From assembly GCA_021827985.1 (NCBI GenBank), contig JAKATL010000026.1, positions 1 through 36,917 on the forward strand: a DNA stretch of 36,917 bases. Direction: 5' to 3'. The notes below the pieces were generated by a model. It saw only the letters and a program-made list of their open reading frames with translations. It was not told where the DNA came from and searched no databases. A program made the position numbers and the translations under genes. Below are positions 15,191 through 23,637 of this stretch, one piece after another (the first letter of the stretch is position 1; every line of letters begins with the position of its first letter). The stretch comes from a bacterium. GTDB lineage: Bacteria; Chloroflexota; Dormibacteria; Aeolococcales; Bog-877.

Positions 15191-16028
15191 GCGGCTCGGG
15201 GATGGGCACCCGCCCGCCCCGCGGCGGCTCGCCCTTGAAGCCGGCGGCGGTCCGGTGCCCCCCGCCTCCGTACCGGGCGGCGATCTCACTCACGTCCATG
15301 CCTTCGGGGGTGGAGCGCAGCGACCAGCGCGCCACCTCGCCGGCCCCCTGCCACCAGACCGCGGCGAACGGCTGCCCCTGGGCGAGCCGGTCCCCCAGTT
15401 CGCTCTGCAGCACCGGGCTGTTGACCGTCGGCACCTTCACCCCAGCGATCTCCACCGGGCTGGCGTGGGCCGCCACCCGCTCCACGGTGCGCTTCTGGTA
15501 GGCCAGAAGCGCCCGGCCCTCGGCCCGCAGCTTCCCCACGTCCAGCTGGTCCCAGGTTTGGAAGTCGAAATCTCGTGCCCTTAGCGCCGCCGAGACCTCC
15601 TCGGACTCGGGCAGCTCGTTGCGCCAGAGGTCCCGGTCCTGAACGTAGCGGAGCAGCTCGGGAGCGGGCTCCTGGTGGAAGTGTTCCCAGGCCATCATGG
15701 CGCCGCTGCGTTGCATGTCGAAGTGACAGAAGGGGAGGTCTCCCAGCTCCAACTGGGCGGAGACGTGGTGGTCGAGGACGATCAGCTCCACCGCCCGATC
15801 GGCCAGGGCGATGGTCGTCTCACGGTCGTACGCGAAGTCACAGATCAGAACCCGCCGCCCGTCCACTGACGGAGGCGGCTCCCCGTGGCTGACCCCGCGG
15901 TAGTCCGCGCCGTCCTTCATCGCCTTCCAGGCGGCGAAGGCGGCGCCGAACCCGTCCGGGCAGTCACCGTGGTAGAGGACCAGGGGACGTCCCGGCGGCT
16001 GGGCGAGCGGGGATGGGGAGGCAGTCAC
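15186..16028 (-). CDS. DHH-superfamily phosphoesterase (DHH/DHHA1)
   Basis: A 280-residue metal-dependent phosphoesterase. The N-terminal motif YHGDCPDGFGAAFAAW (19-34) supplies the metal-binding Asp/His residues, VLICDFAY is the second acidic motif, and VLDHHVSA is the DHH-type motif. The C-terminal DHHA1 domain ends with RYGGGGHRTAAGF, the glycine-rich substrate-binding signature. Relatives degrade nano-RNA, pAp or linear/cyclic dinucleotides; the short form seen here most resembles soluble oligoribonuclease-like members, but the substrate is not readable. It starts at a GTG only 3 nt after the CHAP gene's stop, so the two are probably co-transcribed and translationally coupled. Confidence 0.88.
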   Translation of the reverse strand: MTASPSPLAQPPGRPLVLYHGDCPDGFGAAFAAWKAMKDGADYRGVSHGEPPPSVDGRRVLICDFAYDRETTIALADRAVELIVLDHHVSAQLELGDLPFCHFDMQRSGAMMAWEHFHQEPAPELLRYVQDRDLWRNELPESEEVSAALRARDFDFQTWDQLDVGKLRAEGRALLAYQKRTVERVAAHASPVEIAGVKVPTVNSPVLQSELGDRLAQGQPFAAVWWQGAGEVARWSLRSTPEGMDVSEIAARYGGGGHRTAAGFKGEPPRGGRVPIPEPR

Positions 16029-16031
16029 CAG

Positions 16032-17180
16032 CTAACCGTAGATGAAACCTTCGACTCCCTGCAGGGTGTAGATCTCGCGCTGGTCCGCCAGCCCGTATCC
16101 GTAGAAGTTGTCCTCCTGGACGACGAAGGTGGTGGGCCCGAGGACCGCCACCACCCAGGCGACGTGGCCGTAGTAGTAGTCGTAGATCCCCCCGGGATCG
16201 AAGACCACCATGGAGTCCACCCTGGGGGTGGAGCCCACCGCATAGGGGGTGCCCATGGAGTAGTCCTCCTGGATCCACTGGTCCGCGTTGCCCCGCGGCT
16301 GCCAGGGCACGCTGGTCTGCCCGGCCACGAACCAGGTGCACTGACCCCATGGGTACCCGTCGGGATAGGCCGGGGCCGGGGCCGGGAAGGTCTTGAGGAT
16401 GGTTCCCTCCTCGGCGCTGGCGGGGCCGCCGTAGGAGTTGATCGCCGCCTCTTCCGCCTGGAGCGTCTGGATCTGGGAGGCGATCTGCTGGATCCGGGCG
16501 GCGATCTGCCCGGCCTGCCCGGACAGCGAGCTGGCCTGGTTCTGAAAGCTCAGCTCCTGAGCCTGGAGCTGGTTGGCGGCCGCCTGGAAGGACGCCACCA
16601 GAGCGGTGACCTTCTGCTGCTGGGCCTGCTGCGCCGCCTGGAGCGTCCGCAGCTGGGCCTCCTCGCTGGTGAGCTCCTGGGTGAGCGAGCTGAACTGCTG
16701 GCCCACGGTCTGGAGCTGCAGCGTGGTGTCGAAGAACTGGGTCACCCCGGAGCTGTCGGCTATGGCCGTCGAGATGTTGTTGGCGCTGCCGTGCTGGTAC
16801 ATCTCCCGGACCAGCTGGGCGAGCTGGTTGCGGTCCAGGACTATCTGGGCCTGGGTCTGGCCGATCCGGTCGTTGGTCTCGGCCAGGGCCGCGTTCGCCT
16901 GGGCCAGTTCGGCCTGCCCCTGGGCGAGCTTCGCCTGGGCGGCGGCCACCTGCTGCTGGGTGGAAGCGGCCTGTTGCGCTGCCGAGGAGGCCTCCCCCTG
17001 GATGCCTGCCAGTTGGCTGCGGAGAGCGCTCTCCTCTGCCTGCAGCTGGGCGATCTCCGCCCCGAGGTTGCTGGCTCCTGCCGGCCTGGCCACAATCGCC
17101 GCCGCGCCCAGCACCAGCGTGCTGAACAGACCCAGTTGGGCGGTCAGGCGCAGCAGCCGCGATTTCAGTGGTCGAGACAT
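16032..17180 (-). CDS. Secreted coiled-coil/CHAP peptidoglycan hydrolase (PcsB-like)
   Basis: A 382-residue exported protein. A signal peptide covers about 1-37 (KSRLLR start, hydrophobic LFSTLVLGAAAIV core, ARPAGAS end). Residues ~39-130 and ~150-250 form two long Gln/Ala-rich coiled coils separated by a short segment. A linker leads to a C-terminal CHAP amidase/endopeptidase domain (~275-382) with catalytic C281 (GQCTWF), H339 (GHVAWV) and an acidic/Asn third position in QEDNFYG. This layout matches PcsB/CwlO-type hydrolases, which are held inactive by the coiled coil until an FtsEX-like complex activates them; ftsEX is not in the window. The ATG at 17180 gives the best signal peptide; a TTG at 17198 is possible. 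A second gene of the same design lies at 36059. Confidence 0.9.
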   Translation of the reverse strand: MSRPLKSRLLRLTAQLGLFSTLVLGAAAIVARPAGASNLGAEIAQLQAEESALRSQLAGIQGEASSAAQQAASTQQQVAAAQAKLAQGQAELAQANAALAETNDRIGQTQAQIVLDRNQLAQLVREMYQHGSANNISTAIADSSGVTQFFDTTLQLQTVGQQFSSLTQELTSEEAQLRTLQAAQQAQQQKVTALVASFQAAANQLQAQELSFQNQASSLSGQAGQIAARIQQIASQIQTLQAEEAAINSYGGPASAEEGTILKTFPAPAPAYPDGYPWGQCTWFVAGQTSVPWQPRGNADQWIQEDYSMGTPYAVGSTPRVDSMVVFDPGGIYDYYYGHVAWVVAVLGPTTFVVQEDNFYGYGLADQREIYTLQGVEGFIYG

Positions 17181-17308
17181 GGGGAGGGACGAGAGCAAGT
17201 TTGTCTCGCCGCGATCCTAACAGCGATCGCGGCGGGCCGCAAGAGCGGTGACGTACCGGCGACGGGATTCCGGTAGAACGTCAGCTTCCGTCGCCGCGGG
17301 AGACGGCT

Positions 17309-17707
17309 TCAGCCGAGCTTCTTCTCGGCCGCCGTGGGCGCCGGCAGCCCGAGGAGATCGGGGGGAGGCCCCCCGGGCTGCCGGCTGCGAGCCAGCAGCC
17401 GCAGCCAGAGCGGCGCCTCCCTGCTCCGGCGCGGAGCCGGGGGCTCCGCCATCCACCTGGTGCTGACGACGCGCAATTTCCACCTGCCCGGCCAGCGCCT
17501 CGTGACCCACATCTCGGTGCGCTCGACCGAAGATGCTGGTGCTGCCCAGACGGGCCCCGGCTCCGTCCGGGGACGGGAGAGCCACCAGACCGCGAGCCGG
17601 GCCAGCAGCGGGAGCGCGGCCACCAGCACCGCACCCGCCGCCCGGGGACGAGCTCTCCGGCTCTCAACCAGCTCGGCCCGAATCGGGCGCGGAGAGGATG
17701 GGTCCAC
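17309..17707 (-). CDS. Small single-span membrane protein, unknown
   Basis: A 132-residue product not recognised as a family. It has a basic N-terminus (RAELVESRRARPRA), one hydrophobic segment at about 22-42 (GAVLVAALPLLARLAVWWLS), then a region rich in Trp and Arg (MWVTRRWPGRWKLRVV) and a basic/Pro-rich tail ending AAEKKLG. The start is a GTG with TATCGT 7 nt upstream, the same leaderless signature as its neighbours, which is the main support for a real gene. It is divergent from the DUF4129-operon membrane gene, and the two candidate -10 boxes are about 25 bp apart. The positive tail suggests membrane or nucleic-acid contact, but no function can be given. Confidence 0.5.
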   Translation of the reverse strand: MDPSSPRPIRAELVESRRARPRAAGAVLVAALPLLARLAVWWLSRPRTEPGPVWAAPASSVERTEMWVTRRWPGRWKLRVVSTRWMAEPPAPRRSREAPLWLRLLARSRQPGGPPPDLLGLPAPTAAEKKLG

Positions 17708-17714
17708 CCGGGCG

Positions 17715-17720
17715 ACGATA
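17715..17720 (-). promoter_or_regulatory. Leaderless -10 box of the small membrane protein gene
   Basis: TATCGT, 7 nt, then GTG at 17707. It forms a back-to-back pair with the plus-strand box at 17744. Confidence 0.45.
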
Positions 17721-17743
17721 GCAGCGCCGCGGCTCTCTTCGTG

Positions 17744-17749
17744 TAGGCT
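17744..17749 (+). promoter_or_regulatory. Leaderless -10 box of the MoxR-operon first gene
   Basis: TAGGCT, 7 nt, then ATG at 17757. No Shine-Dalgarno sequence lies between, so the transcript should begin at or next to the start codon. Confidence 0.55.
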
Positions 17750-17756
17750 GCTGGCG

Positions 17757-18695
17757 ATGCAGTCCGCCCCGCCCGAGGTCCGGCTGCGGCCCCTGCGGGT
17801 CACCGAGCTGCTGGACACCGTCTTCACCCTCTACCGGCGCAACTTCCTCCTCTTCCTGGCGGTGATCGCGGTGGTGCAGGTGCCCTATCAGGTGGTCAGC
17901 TTCCTGGTCACCGCGATCGTCGGCCCGGCGGGCGCGCCCAAGCTCACCGCCGGGCAGCGGCTGACCTCGGCTCAGCTGCACAGCGAGATCCACTTCCTGG
18001 TGGGGACCGGGGTGGTCCTGGTGGTCTTGCTGGTGCTGACCGCCGCGGTGGTGGTCCCCCTCCAGACCGCCGCCTTCACCAAGGCGGTGGCCGATCGCTT
18101 CCTGGGGCGGGTCGCCAGCCCCACCGCCTGCTACCGCTTCGCGGTCCGGCGCTGGGCTCAGCTGGTGCTTCTCGGGCTGATGATCCTGGGGCTGGTGGCG
18201 GGAGCGGTGTTGGTGGTCATCCTGGTGGTCGTCGTCCTTTCCGCGGTCCTCAAGGCGGTCGGGGTGCTCCTCTCGGTGCTGGTCTCGCTGGCGGCGCTGG
18301 TGGGTGGAGTCATCGCCTATGCCCGCCTCTCGATCGCCACCCCTGCGCTGGTGCTCGAGGGGCTGTCTCCCGCGGCGGCGATCCGGCGCAGCTGGGATCT
18401 CACCTCCGAGCAGGTGGGCCGGGCGTTCGGGGTGATCCTCTCCCTGGCCATCGTCGAGGCTCTGATCGGCATTGTGCTCGGGACCCTGGTGGGGGTGCTC
18501 TCAGTCCCCTTCGGGATCAGCAGCCCGCTGGGGCTGGCGGTCCGGGACCTGGGCCAGCTGGTGGTGTCGCTCCTGGAGGCGCCCATCCTCGCCACCGGCC
18601 TGACCCTGTTCTATTTCGACCTTCGGGTGCGCAAGGAGGCCTTCGACCTCGAGCTCCTGGCCCGCCAGGTGCTGGAGGGCAGTTCGGAGGGATGA
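17757..18695 (+). CDS. Polytopic membrane protein (GPDPase membrane-domain-like)
   Basis: A 312-residue integral membrane protein with about six hydrophobic segments (for example ~28-60, ~83-105, ~130-185, ~220-260). The opening LRPLRVTELLDTVFTLYRRNFLLFLAV is typical of proteins annotated as glycerophosphoryl diester phosphodiesterase membrane domain or DUF4013-like. The mid-region SPAAAIRRSWDLTSEQVGRAFG is also a family hallmark (an S/W element after the central helices). It heads a run of five same-strand genes including DUF4129, DUF4350, MoxR and DUF58, an association frequent in Actinomycetota. No enzymatic residues are seen. The ATG at 17757 is fixed by the leaderless promoter. Confidence 0.8.
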   Translation: MQSAPPEVRLRPLRVTELLDTVFTLYRRNFLLFLAVIAVVQVPYQVVSFLVTAIVGPAGAPKLTAGQRLTSAQLHSEIHFLVGTGVVLVVLLVLTAAVVVPLQTAAFTKAVADRFLGRVASPTACYRFAVRRWAQLVLLGLMILGLVAGAVLVVILVVVVLSAVLKAVGVLLSVLVSLAALVGGVIAYARLSIATPALVLEGLSPAAAIRRSWDLTSEQVGRAFGVILSLAIVEALIGIVLGTLVGVLSVPFGISSPLGLAVRDLGQLVVSLLEAPILATGLTLFYFDLRVRKEAFDLELLARQVLEGSSEG

Positions 18696-18723
18696 GCGCC
18701 GGGCGGCACCGAGGAGTCCCCAG

Positions 18724-19359
18724 GTGAGCCCCGTGGCCCCGATCGCCGGCCAGCCTTCTTCGGCCCAGGTGCGGACCCAGCTGGCGCGGCTGTACCGCGA
18801 GCCCCAGCTGAGCGGGCTCACCACCCGTCATCCCAGTCACAGCTCCCTCCTTGACCAGTTGGGCCAGGCACTTCTCCACCTCCTGGGCGCGATCTTCCGG
18901 GCCGGAGGCGCCCGTCTCTGGATCGCTCTCGGAGCCCTCCTGCTGGCCGGGCTGGCCGTGGCGACCATCCTGGTACTGCGCCGGCCGCGGGGGGAGCTGG
19001 CGCCCACGCCCACCGCGCATACCCAGCTGCCCGATCTCGCTGACCGGGGTCAGTCCCCGGAGAGCCTCTTCCGGCTGAGCGAACAGCTGGCCCGGGAGGG
19101 CAGACCGCGAGAGGCGGTGCGGGTCGCCTTCCAGGGGGTAGTCGCGGCGGGGACGGCGTCCCCAGCCCTCCATTTCGAGCCCAGCTGGACCAACTCCGAG
19201 CTGCTCCGGGCAGCTGCCCACGACTCCGGGCTCGAGGCGAGCCTCCTGCCGCTTGTCTCCGACTTCGATCTGGTCGTGTACGGCGGCCAGCCGATCGACC
19301 CCGCCGACTGTCGTGAGTTCACCCGCTCCTGTCGGCGTACGGCGCGGCTGCTGGCGTGA
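18724..19359 (+). CDS. DUF4129-type membrane protein
   Basis: A 211-residue protein with one central membrane helix (~64-86) and a C-terminal cytosolic domain. The latter contains the DUF4129 features LAREGRPREAVRVAFQGVV (a helix of the PPRQAV..a type), the WTNSELLR motif at about 155-162 and a final DFDLVVYGG...D segment. The family is associated with MoxR ATPases and DUF58 proteins, and with transglutaminase-like proteins in other genomes. The GTG at 18724 has GAGGAG 8 nt upstream. Its stop overlaps the next gene's start by 4 bp (GTGA), indicating translational coupling. Confidence 0.78.
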   Translation: MSPVAPIAGQPSSAQVRTQLARLYREPQLSGLTTRHPSHSSLLDQLGQALLHLLGAIFRAGGARLWIALGALLLAGLAVATILVLRRPRGELAPTPTAHTQLPDLADRGQSPESLFRLSEQLAREGRPREAVRVAFQGVVAAGTASPALHFEPSWTNSELLRAAAHDSGLEASLLPLVSDFDLVVYGGQPIDPADCREFTRSCRRTARLLA

Positions 19360-20486
19360 CTCGGATTCCCCTCCGCCCCTACCTGTCGATCCTGGCGCTG
19401 GTGGCCCTGGGGGGAGTGGCCGCCGTCGCGCTGGCGCCAGCGCCCGCCCCTGACAACGCCAACCCCAGCAGCTGGTCAACCGGGACAGGGGGGAGCTGGG
19501 CGCTGTACCACCTCTCCATGAGCCTGGGCGCCCGGCCGGAGCGGGTCACCGGGTCCGATCTTCCCGCCTCTCTGCGGGCGGGAGCGACCCTGGTCGAGTA
19601 CCAGCCCACGGTGACCTTCTCCCGCGCGGCCGCGCGCGCTATCGTGACCTTCGTCCGGTCGGGAGGGCGGTTGGTCCTGGCCGGCGGCGCGACCGCGGTG
19701 GTGAGACCCCTGCTCTCCCAGCTGGGGCTGGATGCGACGGGCCGTCTCCTCGCGCGGGCCCTGAGGGAGCGCCTTCCTCTCGGGGGATCCGCCCCGCTGC
19801 TGGTTGAGATGGGCGCCGGCCCGGGGTATTCCGCCTCCACCCCCGCCGCGCTGCCGCTCCTTGGCGGGGAGCCACTGCCCGCGGCCGAGGTGCTGGCCCT
19901 GGGAGGGGGGGAGGCGATCGTGCTGGACTCCGGGTTCCCACTGTCCAACCTCGGTCTGAGGCGGGCCCAGGACGGCCTCTTTGCCGCCAGAGCCCTGGGC
20001 CTGGCGGGTGGCGGGACCGTTCTCTTCGACGAGATCCACCACGGCTACCAGCTGGGGGACGGTACCGCGGCCCTGCTCTGGGGCACCACCCTGGGCGCTT
20101 CCGGCGTGGTGCTGGCCGCGCTCTGCCTCCTGTTCCTGGCGTCCGCAGGGCGGCGGCTGGGCCGTCCGCTGCCCACGGCCCAGCTCCTGGCCCGGCGCGG
20201 CACCGAGGACCACCTGGAGGCGGTGGCCAACCTGTACTCCCGGACCGGAGACCGCCGGGCGATCGCCGAGCGCTACCGCTTCGAGCTGGCGGCCGCCATC
20301 GCCGCCGCCCCCAGCTCCTCGGGAGACATGGGGACGGACGGCCGCGTTCCTGCTGGGGAGCTGCTCCAGGCTCTGGAGGATGCCTCCAGGGAGGGGACGG
20401 ACGGCCCCACACTGGTGGGACTGGCGGAGAGGTCGACGCGGGCGGCCCGGGAGCTCGCCGGCTTCGGCCCGCTGAGAGGGAGCTGA
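19356..20486 (+). CDS. DUF4350-domain membrane protein
   Basis: A 376-residue protein with an N-terminal membrane helix (~9-30), an outer domain resembling DUF4350 (GGSWALYHLSMSLGARPERV; a Rossmann-like ThuA/glutaminase fold with VTFVRSGGRLVLAGG) and a second helix near 245-268 before a cytosolic tail. The segment LFDEIHHGY is characteristic of the family (a D-E-x-H-H element). It usually sits between DUF4129 and MoxR genes, as here, with 4-bp overlap upstream and 1 bp spacing downstream. The family is proposed to work with MoxR in membrane protein or envelope assembly, but no activity is proven. Confidence 0.82.
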   Translation: MTRIPLRPYLSILALVALGGVAAVALAPAPAPDNANPSSWSTGTGGSWALYHLSMSLGARPERVTGSDLPASLRAGATLVEYQPTVTFSRAAARAIVTFVRSGGRLVLAGGATAVVRPLLSQLGLDATGRLLARALRERLPLGGSAPLLVEMGAGPGYSASTPAALPLLGGEPLPAAEVLALGGGEAIVLDSGFPLSNLGLRRAQDGLFAARALGLAGGGTVLFDEIHHGYQLGDGTAALLWGTTLGASGVVLAALCLLFLASAGRRLGRPLPTAQLLARRGTEDHLEAVANLYSRTGDRRAIAERYRFELAAAIAAAPSSSGDMGTDGRVPAGELLQALEDASREGTDGPTLVGLAERSTRAARELAGFGPLRGS

Positions 20487-20487
20487 G

Positions 20488-21441
20488 ATGACCAGAACGG
20501 CGGAGGTCTTCGCGGAGGTGGAGCGAGCTGCCGCGGACGTATTGGTGGGTTCCATGGATCCGCTGCGCATCAGCCTTCTCACCATGGTGGTGGGTGGGCA
20601 CGTGCTCCTGGAGGGCCTTCCGGGCACCGCCAAGACCCTGATGGCACGGACCCTGGCCCGTCTCACCGGTGCCAACTTCGGACGGGTCCAGTTCACCCCC
20701 GACCTGCTGCCGGCCGACATCGTCGGCAGCGTGGTGTACGACCAGCGGCTGGCTCGTTTCGAGGTCCGGCCCGGACCGGTGTTCACCGACGTCCTCCTTG
20801 CAGACGAGATCAACCGCAGCCCCGCCAAGACCCAGGCGGCGCTCCTCGAGGCGATGGAGGAGCGCCAGGTGACGCTGGACGGCCGATCTCACCCGCTGGG
20901 CGATCGCTTCATGGTGCTGGCCACCCAGAACCCCATCGAGCTGGAGGGCACATTCCCCCTCCCTGAGGCCGAGCTTGATCGCTTCATGGTCAAGGTGGCG
21001 GTGCCATCGCTGGGGGTCGAGGGTGAGCTGGAACTGGCCCACCGGGTCGACCAGGGCTTTGACGCCAACCGGTTGGCGGAGATCCTCACCTCACCACCCC
21101 CGGCCGGGCCGGAGGTGCTCATGGAGCTCCGCCGCGAGGCGGCCGGGGTCAGCTGCTCTGAGGAGGTCCGCTCCTACATCAGCTCCATCGTGGCGGCCTC
21201 CCGGGAGGCGCCCGAACTCGCCTTCGGGGCCAGCTCGCGGGCCACGGTGGCCCTGGTCCGGCTGGGCAAGGCTCGGGCCGCCGCTGCGGGCCGCCAGTTC
21301 GTCACCCCCGAGGATGTCAAGGAGCTCTGCATGCCGGTGCTCCGCCACCGGCTCCAGCTCCGGCCCGAGGCCGAGATGCAGGGGCTGGACGAGTCCGCGG
21401 CCGTGGGGAGAGTTCTGGCCCGGGTGGCCGTCCCCCGCTGA
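20488..21441 (+). CDS. MoxR-family AAA+ ATPase
   Basis: A 317-residue cytosolic ATPase. Walker A is GLPGTAKT (43-50), Walker B LLADEI (103-108) followed by NRSPAKTQAALLEAMEE, sensor 1 is the Asn of ATQNPIE (146-152) and FPLPEAELDRFM carries the arginine-finger region. The C-terminal lid domain contains GASSRATVALVRLGKARAAAAGRQFVTPEDV. MoxR proteins act as chaperones that remodel or insert cofactors into partner complexes, commonly VWA-containing or DUF58 proteins. The ATG follows the previous stop by 1 nt with GAGAGGGAG upstream, and DUF58 follows 2 nt after. Length is typical. Confidence 0.95.
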   Translation: MTRTAEVFAEVERAAADVLVGSMDPLRISLLTMVVGGHVLLEGLPGTAKTLMARTLARLTGANFGRVQFTPDLLPADIVGSVVYDQRLARFEVRPGPVFTDVLLADEINRSPAKTQAALLEAMEERQVTLDGRSHPLGDRFMVLATQNPIELEGTFPLPEAELDRFMVKVAVPSLGVEGELELAHRVDQGFDANRLAEILTSPPPAGPEVLMELRREAAGVSCSEEVRSYISSIVAASREAPELAFGASSRATVALVRLGKARAAAAGRQFVTPEDVKELCMPVLRHRLQLRPEAEMQGLDESAAVGRVLARVAVPR

Positions 21442-21443
21442 GC

Positions 21444-22742
21444 GTGACTTCACGTGCCTTCTGGATGGGGCTGGTCGGGGTGGGTCTGCTGCTGGCCGGC
21501 ACCGCGCTCTGGCCCCTCACCGTCCTGGGGGCAGGCTGGCTGGTGGGGCTGGTGGCGGCGGCGCTCCTGGACTGGCTGATGGCGCCCCGCCGCTGGATGG
21601 TGGACCGGCGACTGGCGCCCGCCCTCTCCCTGGCCGTGCCCAACCCGGTCGAGTTGCGCATCCGCTGCGAGAGTCGCCGCCCCGTGAGCGTCCGGTGCCG
21701 GGACGAGACCGAGCCGGACCTCGCAGCCCAGCCGCAGCTGCTGGAGCTGCTGGTTCCGGGTGGCGGGGAAGGAGTTGCGCGCTACAGCTGTCTCCCGCGC
21801 CGGAGGGGAGCCATGCAATTCGGACGGGTGGTGCTGAGGGCGCCGGGGCCCCTCAATCTGTGGCGCCGCCAGTGTGCTGTGCCGCTCTCCACGGAGGTCT
21901 CGGTCCTGCCGGCGCTGCACGCGGTGGGGAGGTGGGAGGGGCGGGCGCGCCGCTCGGGGTCCGACCCCCTGGGGAGCCGGGGCTGGCACCGCTACGGCGA
22001 GGGGACAGAGTTCGCCGCCATTCGCGACTACGTGGTCGGGGATGACCCCCGACGGGTGAATTGGCGCGCCACCGCCCGGCTGGGGCGCCCGATGACCAGC
22101 CAGTACGAGCCCGAGCGGTCGCGTCCCATCTGGCTGGTCCTCGACTGTGGGCGACTCATGGCTGCCGGCGACGGCGATCTGAGCAAGCTGGATGTGGCCC
22201 TCTCCTCAGCCCTCCTGCTGGCCTGGGTGGCCCTGTCCAGGGGCGACCGGGTGGGAGCGCTCGCCGTGGCCTCAGCCCCCTACCCGGTCGTCCCGCCTCG
22301 AGCCGGTCGGGCCCACTACCGCCGTCTCCAGGAGGGGCTGTCCCGGCTCCGCCCCGAGCTGGTGGACCCCGACTGGGGCCTCGCTGCGCTGGAGCTGCGT
22401 CGGCGGCAGGGGCCTCGCGCCCTGATCGTGAGCTTCACCGACCTTTCGGACCCCGAAATGGCCTCGCGGCTGGCGGCCGCGGTGGGCCGGCTGCGGCCCC
22501 GCCACCTTCCCCTGGTGGTGACCCAGAGAGACCCGGTCCTGGACCGCGAGCGGACCCAGCTACCCGAGGGCGCCCGTGCCGTGTACCGGAGGGCGGCTGC
22601 CCTCCGGCTGCTGGAGGAGCGGCAGCTGGCGCTGGACCGGCTGGTGGCCCTGCAGGTCCCCACCGTTGACAGCGGCGCGGACGGGCTGGGTCCGGCGCTG
22701 ATCGACCGCTACCTGGACCTCAAGGCCAGGGGGGCAATTTGA
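21444..22742 (+). CDS. DUF58-domain membrane protein
   Basis: A 432-residue protein with two N-terminal membrane helices (about 7-24 and 26-48) and a DUF58 domain whose core is GWHRYGEGTEFAAIRDYVVGDDPRRVNW (~180-207), then the VWA-like SRPIWLVLDCGRLM. The SxS-like positions of the metal site are changed (DCGR instead of DxSxS), so metal binding is doubtful. DUF58 proteins are the usual partners of MoxR ATPases. The GTG start overlaps nothing and follows MoxR by 2 bp. It ends 1 bp before the convergent ispH gene, leaving no room for a separate terminator. Confidence 0.9.
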   Translation: MTSRAFWMGLVGVGLLLAGTALWPLTVLGAGWLVGLVAAALLDWLMAPRRWMVDRRLAPALSLAVPNPVELRIRCESRRPVSVRCRDETEPDLAAQPQLLELLVPGGGEGVARYSCLPRRRGAMQFGRVVLRAPGPLNLWRRQCAVPLSTEVSVLPALHAVGRWEGRARRSGSDPLGSRGWHRYGEGTEFAAIRDYVVGDDPRRVNWRATARLGRPMTSQYEPERSRPIWLVLDCGRLMAAGDGDLSKLDVALSSALLLAWVALSRGDRVGALAVASAPYPVVPPRAGRAHYRRLQEGLSRLRPELVDPDWGLAALELRRRQGPRALIVSFTDLSDPEMASRLAAAVGRLRPRHLPLVVTQRDPVLDRERTQLPEGARAVYRRAAALRLLEERQLALDRLVALQVPTVDSGADGLGPALIDRYLDLKARGAI

Positions 22743-22743
22743 A

Positions 22744-23625
22744 CTAGCCAGCCACCGCCACCGGCTGCATCTGCTCCAGCCGGGTGATCACCTCCCGGGT
22801 GATCTGGGACGGGGTGGAAGCACCGGAGGTCACTCCGACCCGGCGCACACCCTGGAACCACTCCGGGCGCAGGTCGTCGGCGGTGTCCACCAGGTACGCC
22901 GGTCGGTTGGCCAGCTCCCTCACCACCTGCACCAACCGCTGGGAGTTGCTGCTCCGGGCGCTCCCCACCACCACCACCAGGTCGCAGGACGCGGCCTGCT
23001 CCACCGCCGCCTGCTGCCGCTCCTGGGTGGCGAGGCAGATCTCGTTGTGAACCTCGATCTCCGGGAACCGCTGCCGCAAACGGTCGATGATGGCGCTGGT
23101 GTCCCACAGCGACAGGGTGGTCTGGGTGGTGACCGCCAGGGGGCCGGGAGCCGGCTCCAGCTGGTCGACGTCCTCCACGCTCTCCACCAGGTGGATCTGA
23201 TCCGGGGCTTCGCCCAGAACCCCCTCGGGCTCGGGGTGCCCCCGGCGTCCGATGTACACCACGGTGTACCCCTTCCGGCAGAGGTCCCGGACCAGCTCAT
23301 GGGTCCGGATCACGTCGGTGCAGGTCGCGTCCACTACGTTGAGTCCTTTGGCCAGCGCCCGCTCCCGCACCGCCGGGGAGACGCCGTGGGCGGTGAGGAC
23401 CACCGTTCCGCTCTCGACCAGGTCGAGCGCCTCCAGCCGCGAGCGGGCATCCACCAGCCGCACCCCGAGGTCGGAGAACTCCCGAGTCACGTGCTCGTTG
23501 TGCACCAGATGACCGAGCATGGCCACCGGCTCGCCGGGATGGGCTGCCGCGGTCTGGCGCAAGGCCCGGATCGCCTCCACCACTCCGTGGCAGTAGCCCC
23601 GGGGCCTGATCTTGACCACCTCCAC
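22744..23625 (-). CDS. ispH: 4-hydroxy-3-methylbut-2-enyl diphosphate reductase
   Basis: A 293-residue iron-sulfur enzyme producing IPP and DMAPP in the last step of the MEP isoprenoid pathway. The three cluster cysteines are C12 (RGYCHGV), C102 (ATCTDV) and C197 (NEICLAT). The substrate histidines are H42 (LVHNEHV), H80 (TAHGVSP) and H130 (RGHPEPEG); TQTTLS and SARSSNSQRL are also present. It is slightly shorter than many homologues but complete. The GTG start at 23625 is fixed by TAGGCT 6 nt upstream. The TAG of that box is also the stop codon of the SpoIIM gene. IPP feeds undecaprenyl phosphate for cell-wall synthesis. Confidence 0.96.
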   Translation of the reverse strand: MEVVKIRPRGYCHGVVEAIRALRQTAAAHPGEPVAMLGHLVHNEHVTREFSDLGVRLVDARSRLEALDLVESGTVVLTAHGVSPAVRERALAKGLNVVDATCTDVIRTHELVRDLCRKGYTVVYIGRRGHPEPEGVLGEAPDQIHLVESVEDVDQLEPAPGPLAVTTQTTLSLWDTSAIIDRLRQRFPEIEVHNEICLATQERQQAAVEQAASCDLVVVVGSARSSNSQRLVQVVRELANRPAYLVDTADDLRPEWFQGVRRVGVTSGASTPSQITREVITRLEQMQPVAVAG

Positions 23626-23631
23626 GGCTCA

Positions 23632-23637
23632 AGCCTA
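23632..23637 (-). promoter_or_regulatory. Leaderless -10 box of ispH, overlapping the SpoIIM stop codon
   Basis: TAGGCT, then TGAGCC (6 nt), then GTG. The first three bases are the TAG stop codon of the upstream SpoIIM gene (23637-23635). Confidence 0.5.

Noticed and set aside
15885..17276. 463-codon plus-strand frame opposite the CHAP gene
   Set aside because: Mirror of a Gln/Ala-rich coiled coil; the Leu/Gly-rich translation is a composition artefact.
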